DNA of 64,000 nucleotides from Novacetimonas pomaceti. Its GTDB lineage: Bacteria > Pseudomonadota > Alphaproteobacteria > Acetobacterales > Acetobacteraceae. Location: NCBI RefSeq assembly GCF_003207955.1, contig NZ_NOXG01000006.1:62001-126000 (forward strand), in the 5' to 3' direction. Shown one piece after another: positions 1 to 8,707 of the stretch (its first letter is position 1; each line of letters starts with the position of its first letter). Below the pieces are notes generated by a model. That model searched no databases, was not told where the DNA came from, and saw nothing but the letters and a program-made list of their open reading frames with translations. Made by a program: the position numbers and the translations under genes.

Positions 1-170
1 CGATCTTCCTTCAGCAGCTTGTTCTGGGGCCGGGCAAGGCCGCTGGCGTCGTGCGGCCCGCTGGAGCACGCGGCCAGCAGGGCGCCAAGCATCAGGACCG
101 GCAGGCCCCTGCGCGCCACGTGGCGGGAAGAGTGGCAAAGGGCGGCGGAAAATGGCGGACGAAGGGTCAT
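1..170 (-). CDS. Truncated lipoprotein, N-terminal part only
   Basis: The gene runs leftward off the window, leaving 56 codons from an ATG at 168-170. The N-terminus has a basic stretch (RHVARRG) and then a hydrophobic segment ending in the lipobox LAAC, with the lipidated Cys at residue 35. This is a type II signal peptide, so the product is probably anchored to the inner or outer membrane. The mature part that is visible (SSGPHDASGLARPQ...) is too short to place in a family. It is transcribed divergently from the GH3-like gene across a 320-bp gap. Confidence is good that this is a lipoprotein start and nil for function. Confidence 0.7.
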   Translation of the reverse strand, partial: MTLRPPFSAALCHSSRHVARRGLPVLMLGALLAACSSGPHDASGLARPQNKLLKED

Positions 171-490
171 GATGCCTCTGTGGACGCCGGGGATGGACCC
201 CGCATGTGGTATTTCGGCCCCGTGTTCCCCGTCCCGTCATGATATGCCGGAACGATCGGCCACGGTCCTGCCTGTGTCGATACGCTGTCCTTCATATCCC
301 GCCACGCCGGTCCCGCCAAGTCACGCGGCGACTTTCTGTGCCGCCATCATGACGGGGATGCCTGCCGGGCCGTGGCATGGGTCATGGCACTGTGGCGCCG
401 ATGATAGTACCTATGTGTCGTCCCGGCCCCATGCGCCATGGCGGCACGGGCATGGACCAGCAGGCATGACAGGGAGGATCCGCGGGCAGG
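171..490. other. Intergenic gap between divergent genes
   Basis: About 320 bp separate the truncated lipoprotein gene from the GH3-like gene. The gap should hold both promoters, but I see no convincing -35/-10 pair. A purine-rich AGGGAGGA at 471-478 precedes the GTG at 491 and is the best ribosome-binding candidate for the rightward gene. Open frames reading through here are antisense or out-of-frame shadows. Confidence 0.4.
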
Positions 491-2539
491 GTGCGACATA
501 CATTCATCACGACTTCCGACATCATGAACATCATGGCAGTGACATTGGGGGTGCTGTCCTGTCTGGGGGGCATGGCGGTGCCCGTGGCGTCCGGATGGGC
601 CGCCGCGTCCTCGCCCACGTCGGCCGCGCGTGCCGCCGACATGGTGGCGCGCATGCGGCCCGAGGAAAAACTTTCGGTCCTGCGGGCCTTTCCCGCCCCC
701 CAGGCGGAGGGGAATGACGCGGGCGCGGGACTGCTGACATGGCCCGGCGTGCCACGGCTGGGCCTGCCTGCCCTGCGCATGCCCCGTTTCGATGACCCGC
801 ATGCCCCTGCCTCCGCCATGCCGCAGCTGCCGTTCCTCGCGCTTGCGGCAAGCTGGGATCCCGCGCTGGCCCATCGCGCGGGCGTGCTGCGCGCGCATGA
901 CGAATGGGGGCGGGGACGGGCGATGGTCCGTGTCGGTGGGGTGGACCTGCTGCCTTCGGGCCGCCTGCAGGCGGGCGAGGATCCGTTCCTTGCCGGGGTG
1001 ACGGCGGGCATGGTCGCGTCGGGACTGATGGCGGGGCATGTCGTGCCGGTCTTTGCCGCCCTGCGTGCGGAGGAACAGGGGCGCGGCGACGGGGTCGTCG
1101 CCCTGCCCGCCACGCTGCCCGCCGGGGTGGGACAGTTCATGAACACCAGCATGATGGGGCTTTCCGTCGCGCTGGAAACCGCGCGCGGCGGGGCGGTTGC
1201 GTGCGGGGGGATGGTGCATGCCTGTGGCGCGCTGTCGGGGCTGGCGGGCATGTTGCGCGACCAGTGGCATTTCGGCGGCATGCTGATGGCGATGCCCGGC
1301 GCGCTTGCGGGAACGGATGGCGTGCCCATGGCCCCCGTGACGGCCGTGGCCGATGGCGTGGACATGGAACAGGCGGGCGGCGCGGACGAAGGCGTGTATG
1401 CCGCCCCACTGCGTCGCGCGCTGGCCTCCGGCGCGGTGCAGCCCGCGCGTATCGACCAGATGGCGCAGCATGTGCTGACGTCGCTGTACGGAACCGGGGT
1501 GCTGGACCACCCGCCACCCTTCACGCGCGACAGGAAGGCGGCCGCCCCGGCAGGCCCCGCGCCGGTGGAGGGGCTGATGGCCGATATCGGGGCCGAAGGG
1601 ATGGTCCTGCTGCAGAATGAAAACCAGGTCCTGCCCCTTGATGACCGCAACGGGCCTGTCCTGCTGCTGGCGACGCAGGACCTGGCCGGCCCGCTCGCCG
1701 CGCTGGGCGCGGCCCTGCAACATGATGGCATCCGGGTCAGCCAGAGCATCGTCAGCCGCGGCGCGCCGCCCCCGCCGCAGGCGGCACAGGTCGCGCGGGC
1801 CGTGGTGCTGACGGATCGGGACGCGGACAATGCGTTCATCACCGCGCTGGCCGATCTGGGCGGTCATGTCGTGACCATCATGATGTCCGACAGCCCCGAC
1901 CGGGCGATGCCGTGGCTGGATGTGGTGGACAGCGTGATCCAGGCATGGTCATGGCATGATGAATACGCCGCCCCGCTGGCGGCCATGCTGACGGGGACGC
2001 GTGATTTCTCCGGCCATCTGCCGATGACGTTCACGGGGGGATTCTATCCCCCCGGCATGGCCTATGCCGATTACCATGCGTTCGAAAGCGCCCATATCGC
2101 GCCGCTGTTCCCCTTCGGTTATGGCCTGTCGGTGGGCGGGGAGGTGTCATATGGCGACGTGCACGTCACCCATGAGGACACGACGCATCTGGGCGCGACC
2201 TTCAGCGTGACGGATACATCGGACCATCCCGTGCGTGCCGTGGCGCAGCTTTACCTGACCCCTCCGCCCGAGGCGGGAGGGGTCAAGCGCCTGGTCGGAT
2301 GGCGCAGCATCGCGCTGACGCCCGGACATGCCGCGCATGTCAGCATCCCGGTCGATCCCCACATGCTGGGGCAATGGGACGCCACCGCAGGGGCATGGTC
2401 GGTTCCCGCCGGGACCTATACCCTTTCGGTGGGAAGTTCCGCCGTCATGCTGATGCATCAGGCCAGCGTGCGGCTGCCGGCGCTGCATGTGCCCGCAACA
2501 CTTGAGAACCTGCCGCCGCCTACATCCCAGGGCGAATGA
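491..2539 (+). CDS. Glycoside hydrolase family 3-like exported protein, catalytic nucleophile missing
   Basis: This 682-residue protein has an N-terminal hydrophobic signal (about residues 14-38, ending in SGWAAA). It follows the plan of family 3 beta-glucosidases: a barrel domain, an alpha/beta sandwich (GAEGMVLLQNENQVLPL, about 365-382) and a C-terminal fibronectin III-like domain (from about 555). GH3 landmarks persist, such as SGRLQAGEDPFLAG (156-169) and LRDQWHFGG (255-263). However, the nucleophile motif that follows, normally SDW, reads AMP at 267-269, and the usual Lys-His pair is absent near HVVPVF. Catalysis by the usual mechanism is therefore unlikely; a binding or structural role is an inference. 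The start could be GTG 491, ATG 524 or ATG 533. The 3' end overlaps the convergent transglycosylase gene by 20 bp. Confidence 0.8.
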   Translation: MRHTFITTSDIMNIMAVTLGVLSCLGGMAVPVASGWAAASSPTSAARAADMVARMRPEEKLSVLRAFPAPQAEGNDAGAGLLTWPGVPRLGLPALRMPRFDDPHAPASAMPQLPFLALAASWDPALAHRAGVLRAHDEWGRGRAMVRVGGVDLLPSGRLQAGEDPFLAGVTAGMVASGLMAGHVVPVFAALRAEEQGRGDGVVALPATLPAGVGQFMNTSMMGLSVALETARGGAVACGGMVHACGALSGLAGMLRDQWHFGGMLMAMPGALAGTDGVPMAPVTAVADGVDMEQAGGADEGVYAAPLRRALASGAVQPARIDQMAQHVLTSLYGTGVLDHPPPFTRDRKAAAPAGPAPVEGLMADIGAEGMVLLQNENQVLPLDDRNGPVLLLATQDLAGPLAALGAALQHDGIRVSQSIVSRGAPPPPQAAQVARAVVLTDRDADNAFITALADLGGHVVTIMMSDSPDRAMPWLDVVDSVIQAWSWHDEYAAPLAAMLTGTRDFSGHLPMTFTGGFYPPGMAYADYHAFESAHIAPLFPFGYGLSVGGEVSYGDVHVTHEDTTHLGATFSVTDTSDHPVRAVAQLYLTPPPEAGGVKRLVGWRSIALTPGHAAHVSIPVDPHMLGQWDATAGAWSVPAGTYTLSVGSSAVMLMHQASVRLPALHVPATLENLPPPTSQGE

Positions 2540-3617
2540 CGATGCACAGCAGGCCCTGGTTCTTCAGGCTGGAACATGCCTTGCCCGCCGCCGCCTGCGA
2601 CAGCCCCGCCAGGCGTGCGCGATAGATCGGCGTCCCGCGCGCGCTGGTGACCGGGATCACCATGCTGCGTGCGCCCTGAAGGGCGGCGAAATCCCCCTGC
2701 CGCGCCATGGTGGTGGCGAAACGGGCCTGCCCCTCGGTAGAGAAGGCGCCCACCTGCACGCTCCACGCGCCGTAATTCACCCCCGCGCCGGAGGATGCCG
2801 TCACGGTCGTGGCGGTGCAGCGCGCCGACGGATCGTACGCCGCGTCCGGGTCCTGCACGCAGCGCGTCGTTGCCTGCGCGGCGGGCGTGCGGGTCGGCGC
2901 GGGCGGGTTGAGGGTCGCGTACTGCAGGACGGCATGCTGGTTACGGCCGCCCAGCGCGACCGGCGTGCGCGTCACCGGCTGTCCCGGTCCGGCATAGATC
3001 GCAAGCGGACCGCTCAGCGCGACGGAATTGCCAAGGTTGGGCGTGATGATCCGCAGGTAGCGCACGGTCTGGCTGGGCAGGGGGCGCCCGTCCTCCAAAT
3101 AGTCGTTGAGGCGTTCGATCCCCGCATTGTAGGCGGCAAGGAAACCCGGCGCACCGTACAGTCCATACAGCGTGCGGATATAGGCGGTGCCCGCAAGGAT
3201 GTTGTTGCGCGGGTCGTAAGGGTCCGATCCCAGGTGGTTGCGCTTCTGCATGTCGCCATAGGTCTGGGGCATCAGCTGCATCAGCCCCATCGCGCCACTG
3301 GCGGACGTGATGGGATGGCCGTCCATGTATTCATGCCCGCCCGATTCCTTCTGGATGACGGCGCGGATCCATGGCTGGGGTACGGCAAAGCGGTTCGATG
3401 CCTCCTCGATATAGGGCTTCCATGGATCGTCGGCCGGTCCCGGCGCGCGATAGGCGCCGCTGCTGGAATAATAACGCGAATAGTGCGAGGTGCCCCTGGG
3501 CGCGTTGGAGGCGCAGCCCGCCAGCGCAAGGGCCATGCAGCCCGCAAGGGCGACGGCGCGGGGGGCGGAAGGGAAAACGGACAGGGGGGACGGGGTGTCG
3601 GGTTTCAGATCAGGCAC
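2520..3617 (-). CDS. Lytic transglycosylase lipoprotein with C-terminal SPOR domain
   Basis: This 365-residue protein would cleave peptidoglycan glycan strands in the periplasm. A lipobox (LAGC, Cys35) follows a hydrophobic signal. An SLT/lysozyme-like domain spans about 66-190, with the catalytic Glu91 in IQKESGG and the family motifs SGAMGLMQLMP and AAYNAG. After a Pro/Ala/Thr linker, a SPOR domain (about 285-363, WSVQVGAFS) should bind denuded septal glycan, so a role in division or daughter-cell separation is likely. The start is GTG 3617, overlapping the end of the DUF1489 gene by 13 bp, which suggests translational coupling at the end of a leftward operon. Two Cys-ending candidate lipoboxes are present (Cys27 and Cys35). 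Confidence 0.9.
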   Translation of the reverse strand: MPDLKPDTPSPLSVFPSAPRAVALAGCMALALAGCASNAPRGTSHYSRYYSSSGAYRAPGPADDPWKPYIEEASNRFAVPQPWIRAVIQKESGGHEYMDGHPITSASGAMGLMQLMPQTYGDMQKRNHLGSDPYDPRNNILAGTAYIRTLYGLYGAPGFLAAYNAGIERLNDYLEDGRPLPSQTVRYLRIITPNLGNSVALSGPLAIYAGPGQPVTRTPVALGGRNQHAVLQYATLNPPAPTRTPAAQATTRCVQDPDAAYDPSARCTATTVTASSGAGVNYGAWSVQVGAFSTEGQARFATTMARQGDFAALQGARSMVIPVTSARGTPIYRARLAGLSQAAAGKACSSLKNQGLLCIVIRPGM

Positions 3618-4051
3618 AACGCAGCCAGTTCGCGACGCATGTCATCGGGAAGGATATCTCCATTCATGTCGGAATGCCCAAGGTCGGGCGGCGCGTCGGC
3701 GGCACGCAGGTAACGCCATCCCTGAAAGGGACGCATGCTGCGTGGCGCGACCGGCACGATCAGCGGGTCGAGGGTAATCAGGGCGCAGGCCACCCCGTCG
3801 TCGCGGGTGTCGGGACGGATGCCGGTAATGCGCTGGCGGCACATGATCATTCCGGCGATGACGCGGTACAGCGACCCGCCCTCCAGTATTTCCCCCGCGC
3901 GGCGGGGATACATCCGCGTACGCAGCCATGGCTGCCCCGACGGGGCGGTTCCGTCCAGCCCGTCGCCGGGCACCGGCGGGTTGGGCTGCTGGCGTTGCGC
4001 CAGTTCCGCGATACTGCCGACCCCCACCGCCAGCTTGACCATATGCAGCAT
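3605..4051 (-). CDS. DUF1489 family protein
   Basis: The 148-residue protein begins MLHMVKLAVGVGSIAEL and contains the conserved stretches PRRAGEIL..GSLYRVI and LDPLIVPVAPRSMRPFQGWRYL, which match the alphaproteobacterial DUF1489 family as I remember it. Its function is unknown. A longer frame opens at 4324, but it would run inside the nucleoside hydrolase gene. The ATG at 4051 has a good Shine-Dalgarno (GGGAGGT, about 6-7 bases upstream) and starts at the conserved N-terminus. It lies 20 bp after the nucleoside hydrolase stop and overlaps the transglycosylase start. It has no signal peptide and is probably cytoplasmic. Confidence 0.85.
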   Translation of the reverse strand: MLHMVKLAVGVGSIAELAQRQQPNPPVPGDGLDGTAPSGQPWLRTRMYPRRAGEILEGGSLYRVIAGMIMCRQRITGIRPDTRDDGVACALITLDPLIVPVAPRSMRPFQGWRYLRAADAPPDLGHSDMNGDILPDDMRRELAALCLI

Positions 4052-4071
4052 TACCGGACCTCCCGCGTCAT

Positions 4072-5313
4072 TCAGGGACGCGCCGGGGCGGGGGTAATGT
4101 CGCTCTGCGCTTCCTGCGCGAAGATGTCGCGGAAACGCGTGGCGTCCACGCCGCGCACGATATGCACCAGCCGCACCCCCTGTTTTTTCGGCGCAAGCTG
4201 TTCGGGCCAGACATAGGCGTGCCCGTAATTCGGGCCGTGGGTCAGGTCGATGTCCATGAAGGCATCGACGCTGGATGTCACCAGCGACGGTTCGGCGGCG
4301 ATCGCGCTGGTCAGTTCGTCCCACATCGGCAGCGGTTCGTAATACTGCGCCAGGTAACGCGTCATGGGCGTGGCCTTGCGCGTGATGCGGCTGAGGTAGT
4401 CACGCGACATCATCAGGTCGTTCGAGACGCTGCCGACCACCGTGACCGACGCCCATGGCGCGGTCAGGGCGATATGCGCGGCCTCGGGGTCGAAAATCAT
4501 GTTGAAGTCGGAGGCGAAATCCGCGTTTCCCGTCACCGACATCATGCTGGTGTCCAGCATGCCCCCCATGAAGATCAGCTTCTTCGCCGTTTCGGCAAAG
4601 GTCGGGTCCAGCCGGATGGCCAGCGCAAGGTTCGTCAGCGGCCCGGCGGCGACGATGGTGACCTGGTGCGGATGGGCATGGACCTGTTCGATCAGGAACT
4701 GCGCCGCGCTCTGCGTTACCGCCCGCATGTGCGGCATGCCTTCCTTCAGCGGGGGAAGGGGCGGCTGCTGGTCGGGGGTGGAATCGATCGCGCCCAGCCC
4801 GCCCCATGCCCCCTTCCACGGGATGGTGCCAAACTGGTGCTCATGTTCGCGCAGGGCGGCCACCGTGTTGACCAGCGGATAGACCGCGCCGTCGGCCACC
4901 GGCACGTCCGTGCGGCCGATGATTTCAAGGAACCGGCGCAGGTGGGCGGATTCCGCATTTTCCCACCCGTCGCCGCTGACGACCGTAAAGCCCAGCACGC
5001 GGACATGCGGGTTGAACAGCAGCGGGATGATCGACTGCTGGTCCGAACCGCCGGGGCCAAGGAAATCGTTGTCCTCGATCACCAGTTCCGGCCCGGTGGG
5101 GGACGGTGCGGCGCCGGACGGTGTGGCGGCATGCGATCCGGCCGGCAGCCCGGCCCACAGGCCGAACGCGCCCATCAGGCACAGGCCCATATGGCGTGCC
5201 CTGTCGTGAATCCTGTCGTAAAGGCCGGCGGCCCGTGGCGGGGGCGACATGAATGAAGAAGACACGGCGGTGGTTTCCTTCCCTGACCAGACAGTCCGGC
5301 TTGGCCATTTCAT
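4072..5313 (-). CDS. Exported inosine-uridine nucleoside hydrolase-like protein
   Basis: This 413-residue protein should hydrolyse N-glycosidic bonds of nucleosides. An N-terminal extension of about 40 residues precedes a hydrophobic segment (MGLCLMGAFGLWAGLPAGSHA), suggesting export or membrane anchoring. The Ca-binding start of the fold reads IEDNDF..GGSDQQS rather than the usual DTDPGxDD, closer to the N-D-[FW] variants known from fungal and some bacterial homologues. Other landmarks are present: VVAAGPLTNLALAIRLDP, IFMGG, and an Asn-Asp-Phe-Asn-Asp/Glu-like region (ASDFNMIFDPEAA). The start at 5313 is chosen because AGGAGGA lies 7 bases upstream, although an ATG at 5250 would give a shorter protein. 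It sits 12 bp downstream of hemW in a leftward operon. The substrate is not predictable. Confidence 0.85.
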   Translation of the reverse strand: MKWPSRTVWSGKETTAVSSSFMSPPPRAAGLYDRIHDRARHMGLCLMGAFGLWAGLPAGSHAATPSGAAPSPTGPELVIEDNDFLGPGGSDQQSIIPLLFNPHVRVLGFTVVSGDGWENAESAHLRRFLEIIGRTDVPVADGAVYPLVNTVAALREHEHQFGTIPWKGAWGGLGAIDSTPDQQPPLPPLKEGMPHMRAVTQSAAQFLIEQVHAHPHQVTIVAAGPLTNLALAIRLDPTFAETAKKLIFMGGMLDTSMMSVTGNADFASDFNMIFDPEAAHIALTAPWASVTVVGSVSNDLMMSRDYLSRITRKATPMTRYLAQYYEPLPMWDELTSAIAAEPSLVTSSVDAFMDIDLTHGPNYGHAYVWPEQLAPKKQGVRLVHIVRGVDATRFRDIFAQEAQSDITPAPARP

Positions 5314-5325
5314 GGCGCGCTCCTC

Positions 5326-6579
5326 CTATACCACCAGCGCCGCCAGCAGGCTTTCAAGGCGCAGGCGTCCCTGCGCCGTCGCGCGCAGGCGTGTTCCGCC
5401 CCCGCGCCACTGCAGGTAATCCTCATCAAGGGCCGCGCGCAGGATATCGGGGTCCGTTGCCTGCTGCAGGCTCATCCCCGTGCGGCGGGCGAAACGCCCG
5501 GCCGCGATTCCCTCATCCAGGCGCAGTCCCATCAGCAGCATTTCCCGCGCTTTTTCGCGGGGGGCAAGTGCCTCTTCATGGGTCAGGCCGCTGCCGGTTT
5601 CCTCCACCCGCCTTGCCCATGGCTCGGGCGCGCGATGGCGGCGCGTCGCATGGGTGACGCCGCCGGACGTCATGCGCCCATGCGCGCCCGGCCCGATCCC
5701 CAGATAGTCGCCATACCGCCAGTAGGTCATGTTATGGCGGCTTTCCGCGCCCGGCCGTGCATAGTTCGAAACCTCGTATCCCGACAGGCCGTGCTGTCCC
5801 GCGACACTGGCCGTTTCCTCATACAGGCGGGCCGCAAGTTCATCGTCAGGCAGGCGGAAACGGTTCTGCCGGTACAGGCTTTCGAAGCGGGTGCCCGGCT
5901 CGATCGTCAGCTGGTAGAGCGACAGGTGGTCCGAGACGAGGGAGAGGGCCTGACGCAGTTCCGCCCGCCATGACGGCAGCGACTGTCCCGGGCGGGCATA
6001 GATCAGGTCGAACGAAATGCGGCCGAACAGCGCGCGCGCCTGCTCCAGCGCCGCGATGGCCTGTGTTACGCTGTGTTCGCGGCCCAGGAACCGCAGCGCC
6101 TCGGGGTCCAGGCTTTGCAGTCCCACCGAAATGCGGTTGACCCCGCCATCGCGAAAGGCGCGCAGGCGGCCGGTCTCCACGCTGGTGGGATTGGCCTCCA
6201 GCGTGATTTCGATGTCGGGGGACAGGCGGAACAGTTCGCCCGCGTCCTCCAGCAGGGCCGCCAGCGTTGCGGGTTCCATCAGGGAGGGCGTGCCCCCGCC
6301 GAAAAAGATGGAACCCAGCACCGGCCGGCCCGCGCGGTCGGGGCCGATGCGCCCCGCCTCGTGCCGCAGTTCGCGGCGCAGGGCACTGCCGAAACGCGCC
6401 TGCGGGATCACGTCGCGCACATGGCTGTTGAAGTCGCAGTACGGGCATTTCGACAGGCAGAAGGGCCAGTGCACATAAAGCGCCAGCGTCTGCTCCGCCC
6501 CAAGGCCCGTCCCGGTGGAGGATGCCGGGGCGGGAACGTGCGAAGGCGCGTCAGATGGCAAGGCGGACGCCAAGCTCAA
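5326..6579 (-). CDS. hemW: Radical SAM heme chaperone HemW (HemN-like)
   Basis: The protein has 417 residues from the first possible start. The radical SAM cluster motif CLSKCPYCDF (Cys41, Cys45, Cys48) lies near the N-terminus, followed by the SAM-binding GGGTPSLM motif, ISVGLQSLDPEALRFLGR and the HemN C-terminal domain. Family members once called oxygen-independent coproporphyrinogen oxidase-like are now regarded as heme-inserting chaperones (HemW). I infer this role from the typical CxxxCxxC start and length. The longest start is a TTG at 6579, inside the end of kup (29-bp overlap). Another nearby TTG or GTG could be the true start, because residues 1-30 are low-complexity. It is probably co-translated with kup. 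Confidence 0.9.
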   Translation of the reverse strand: MSLASALPSDAPSHVPAPASSTGTGLGAEQTLALYVHWPFCLSKCPYCDFNSHVRDVIPQARFGSALRRELRHEAGRIGPDRAGRPVLGSIFFGGGTPSLMEPATLAALLEDAGELFRLSPDIEITLEANPTSVETGRLRAFRDGGVNRISVGLQSLDPEALRFLGREHSVTQAIAALEQARALFGRISFDLIYARPGQSLPSWRAELRQALSLVSDHLSLYQLTIEPGTRFESLYRQNRFRLPDDELAARLYEETASVAGQHGLSGYEVSNYARPGAESRHNMTYWRYGDYLGIGPGAHGRMTSGGVTHATRRHRAPEPWARRVEETGSGLTHEEALAPREKAREMLLMGLRLDEGIAAGRFARRTGMSLQQATDPDILRAALDEDYLQWRGGGTRLRATAQGRLRLESLLAALVV

Positions 6580-8569
6580 CCACGCGGTCGGGCGGGATGC
6601 GGAAGAATTCGGTGGCGGGCGTCGCGTTGCGTGCCATCAGCAGGAACAGCGACATGCGCCAGCGCGACATCTTGGGCACCGAGGATCGGACCAGCAGTTC
6701 GCGGCTGGTGAAGTAGGAGGCCTGCAGCGCGTCGAAGTCCAGCCCGCTTGCCTTCAGGTCCTCCAGCGCGCGGGGCAGGTTGGGCGTTTCCATGAAACCG
6801 TAACGCAGGATGATGCGATACATGTCGGGGGCAAGCTCCTGCAGCGCAACACGGTGGCCACGGTCCGCCTCCGGCTGGTCAAGGGTCTGGACCGTCACGA
6901 ACAGGACGTGATCATGCAGCACCTTGTTGTGCTTGAGGTTATGCAGAAGGCACGCCGGCACGAAATCCGGCGTGGCGGTCATGTACACCGCCGTTCCCGG
7001 CACGCGGATGATCCTTGATTGCGGCAGCCGCGCAAGGAAGGAGTTCATCGGCATGCTGTCCTGCTTCTGCCGGTTCATGATGAGCTGACGGCCCTTCTTC
7101 CATGTCGTCATCATCAGCGTCAGCACGATGCCCAGCATCACCGGCACCCAGCCACCCTGCGGGATTTTCATCGCGTTGGAGGCGAAGAAGGTCGTGTCGA
7201 TGATGAAAAAGCCGCCGAACGTCGTGATCGCGGCGGCGCGCGACCAGTGGTACAGGCGGCGGAACACCACCATCGCCAGCACGCAGGTGCACATGAACGT
7301 GCCCGTCACCGCGATGCCATAGGCGGAGGCCAGGGCGTCGGAACTGCGGAAGCTGAGCACGAGGAGCAGCGCGCCGGTCATCAGGAAGCGGTTGAACTCC
7401 GGCAGGTAGATCTGGCCCTCTTCCTCCGCATTGGTGTGGGTGATGCGCATGCGCGGCAGGTAGCCAAGCTGGATGATCTGCCGGCACAGGGAAAAGCCCC
7501 CCGAAATCCCGGCCTGGCTGGCGATCACCGTCGCGCAGGTCGACAGGATGATCATGGGCACCTGCAGCCAGTGCGGGCCAAGCAGGAAGAACGGGTTGGT
7601 CAGGCTGGACGGGTCCGCGATGATCAGCGCGCCCTGTCCCAGGTAATTCAGCGCAAGGCACGGCAGCACGCAGAACAGCCATGCATAGCGGATGGGCTGG
7701 CGGCCGAAATGCCCCATGTCGGCATACAGCGCCTCCGCCCCCGTGACCGACAGCACGACGGAGCCAAGGGCGATGAATGACAGCCACCCGTGATAGATGA
7801 TGAACTGCACCGCATAGGTGGGCGACACCGCCAGCAGGATGCCCGGATGCTGCACGATCTGCGTAAGCCCGAGGATACCCAGAAGGCTGAACCACACCAG
7901 CATGATGGGGCCGAAGATGGTCCCCACCTTGCCCGTGCCATAGGACTGGACCGAAAACAGCCCCACCAGCACGACCAGCGCGATGGGTATGACCAGTTCA
8001 CGCGCGGCGGGGAAGCTGACCTCCAGCCCCTCCACCGCCGAAAGCACGGAAATCGCGGGGGTGATCATGCCGTCGCCAAAGAACAGGCACGCCCCGCCGA
8101 TCCCCACCATGCCCAACGCCACGCGAAGCCGGTTGGTCGTGGCGACGCGCTGCGCCATCGACATCAGCGAAATGATGCCGCCTTCGCCGTTATGGTCGGC
8201 GCGCATGATGAGGATGACGTATTTCACCGTCACGATCAGCAGCAGCGACCAGATGATGAGGCTGAGGACGCCGAGGATTTCCCACGGCTCGATCCTGTGG
8301 TGCTGCGACACCACCATGATGGTCGAACGCAGCGCGTAAATCGGGCTGGTGCCGATGTCGCCGAACACAACGCCCAGCACGCCCAGCAGGGCCGCGAATC
8401 CCACCGGGTTCGCGGCATGTTCGTGCTGGTCCGCGCCGTATTCCGTAACTTTTGACGGAACGGGGGAGGCCGTGGCCCTGCCGTCCGAAGCCTTACCGTC
8501 CGCGGCAGGGGTGCCATGGGCGGGCGTCGTCGGTTTTCCGGGGGCGTCTGGCCCCGTGGGTTGCGTCAT
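6551..8569 (-). CDS. kup: Low-affinity potassium uptake protein Kup
   Basis: This is a 672-residue inner-membrane K+/H+ symporter. A hydrophilic N-terminal extension of about 55 residues precedes the family signature GVVFGDIGTSPIYAL. About twelve membrane segments follow (for example WEILGVLSLIIWSLLLIVTVKYVILIMRADHNGEGG), then a soluble C-terminal domain from about residue 500. The HNGEGG loop and the TGAEALYADMGHFG segment are characteristic of Kup/HAK/KUP transporters. ATG 8569 is the only sensible start. It heads, or follows yggS by 138 bp into, the leftward operon that includes hemW and the nucleoside hydrolase. Confidence 0.95.
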   Translation of the reverse strand: MTQPTGPDAPGKPTTPAHGTPAADGKASDGRATASPVPSKVTEYGADQHEHAANPVGFAALLGVLGVVFGDIGTSPIYALRSTIMVVSQHHRIEPWEILGVLSLIIWSLLLIVTVKYVILIMRADHNGEGGIISLMSMAQRVATTNRLRVALGMVGIGGACLFFGDGMITPAISVLSAVEGLEVSFPAARELVIPIALVVLVGLFSVQSYGTGKVGTIFGPIMLVWFSLLGILGLTQIVQHPGILLAVSPTYAVQFIIYHGWLSFIALGSVVLSVTGAEALYADMGHFGRQPIRYAWLFCVLPCLALNYLGQGALIIADPSSLTNPFFLLGPHWLQVPMIILSTCATVIASQAGISGGFSLCRQIIQLGYLPRMRITHTNAEEEGQIYLPEFNRFLMTGALLLVLSFRSSDALASAYGIAVTGTFMCTCVLAMVVFRRLYHWSRAAAITTFGGFFIIDTTFFASNAMKIPQGGWVPVMLGIVLTLMMTTWKKGRQLIMNRQKQDSMPMNSFLARLPQSRIIRVPGTAVYMTATPDFVPACLLHNLKHNKVLHDHVLFVTVQTLDQPEADRGHRVALQELAPDMYRIILRYGFMETPNLPRALEDLKASGLDFDALQASYFTSRELLVRSSVPKMSRWRMSLFLLMARNATPATEFFRIPPDRVVELGVRLAI

Positions 8570-8707
8570 GTCGTGACGGCTCCGCGGCAGTGAATATCAA
8601 GAAACAGGCAATATCATGCCCGGTACTTTCGCATACCCACAAGGGGGAGGGGCATCAAGGCCCGTATCCGCGCGGGTGCCATTCCGGCGATTTCAGGTCA
8701 GGCGATT

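Noticed and set aside
347..1867. 506-residue leftward open frame opposite the GH3-like gene
   Set aside because: It is Arg/His/Gly-rich without any domain pattern and is fully antisense to a recognisable gene, as expected from high-GC shadow frames.
3605..4324. 239-residue version of the DUF1489 protein
   Set aside because: Its first 91 residues lie out of frame inside the nucleoside hydrolase gene; the ATG at 4051 has a good ribosome-binding site and the family N-terminus.
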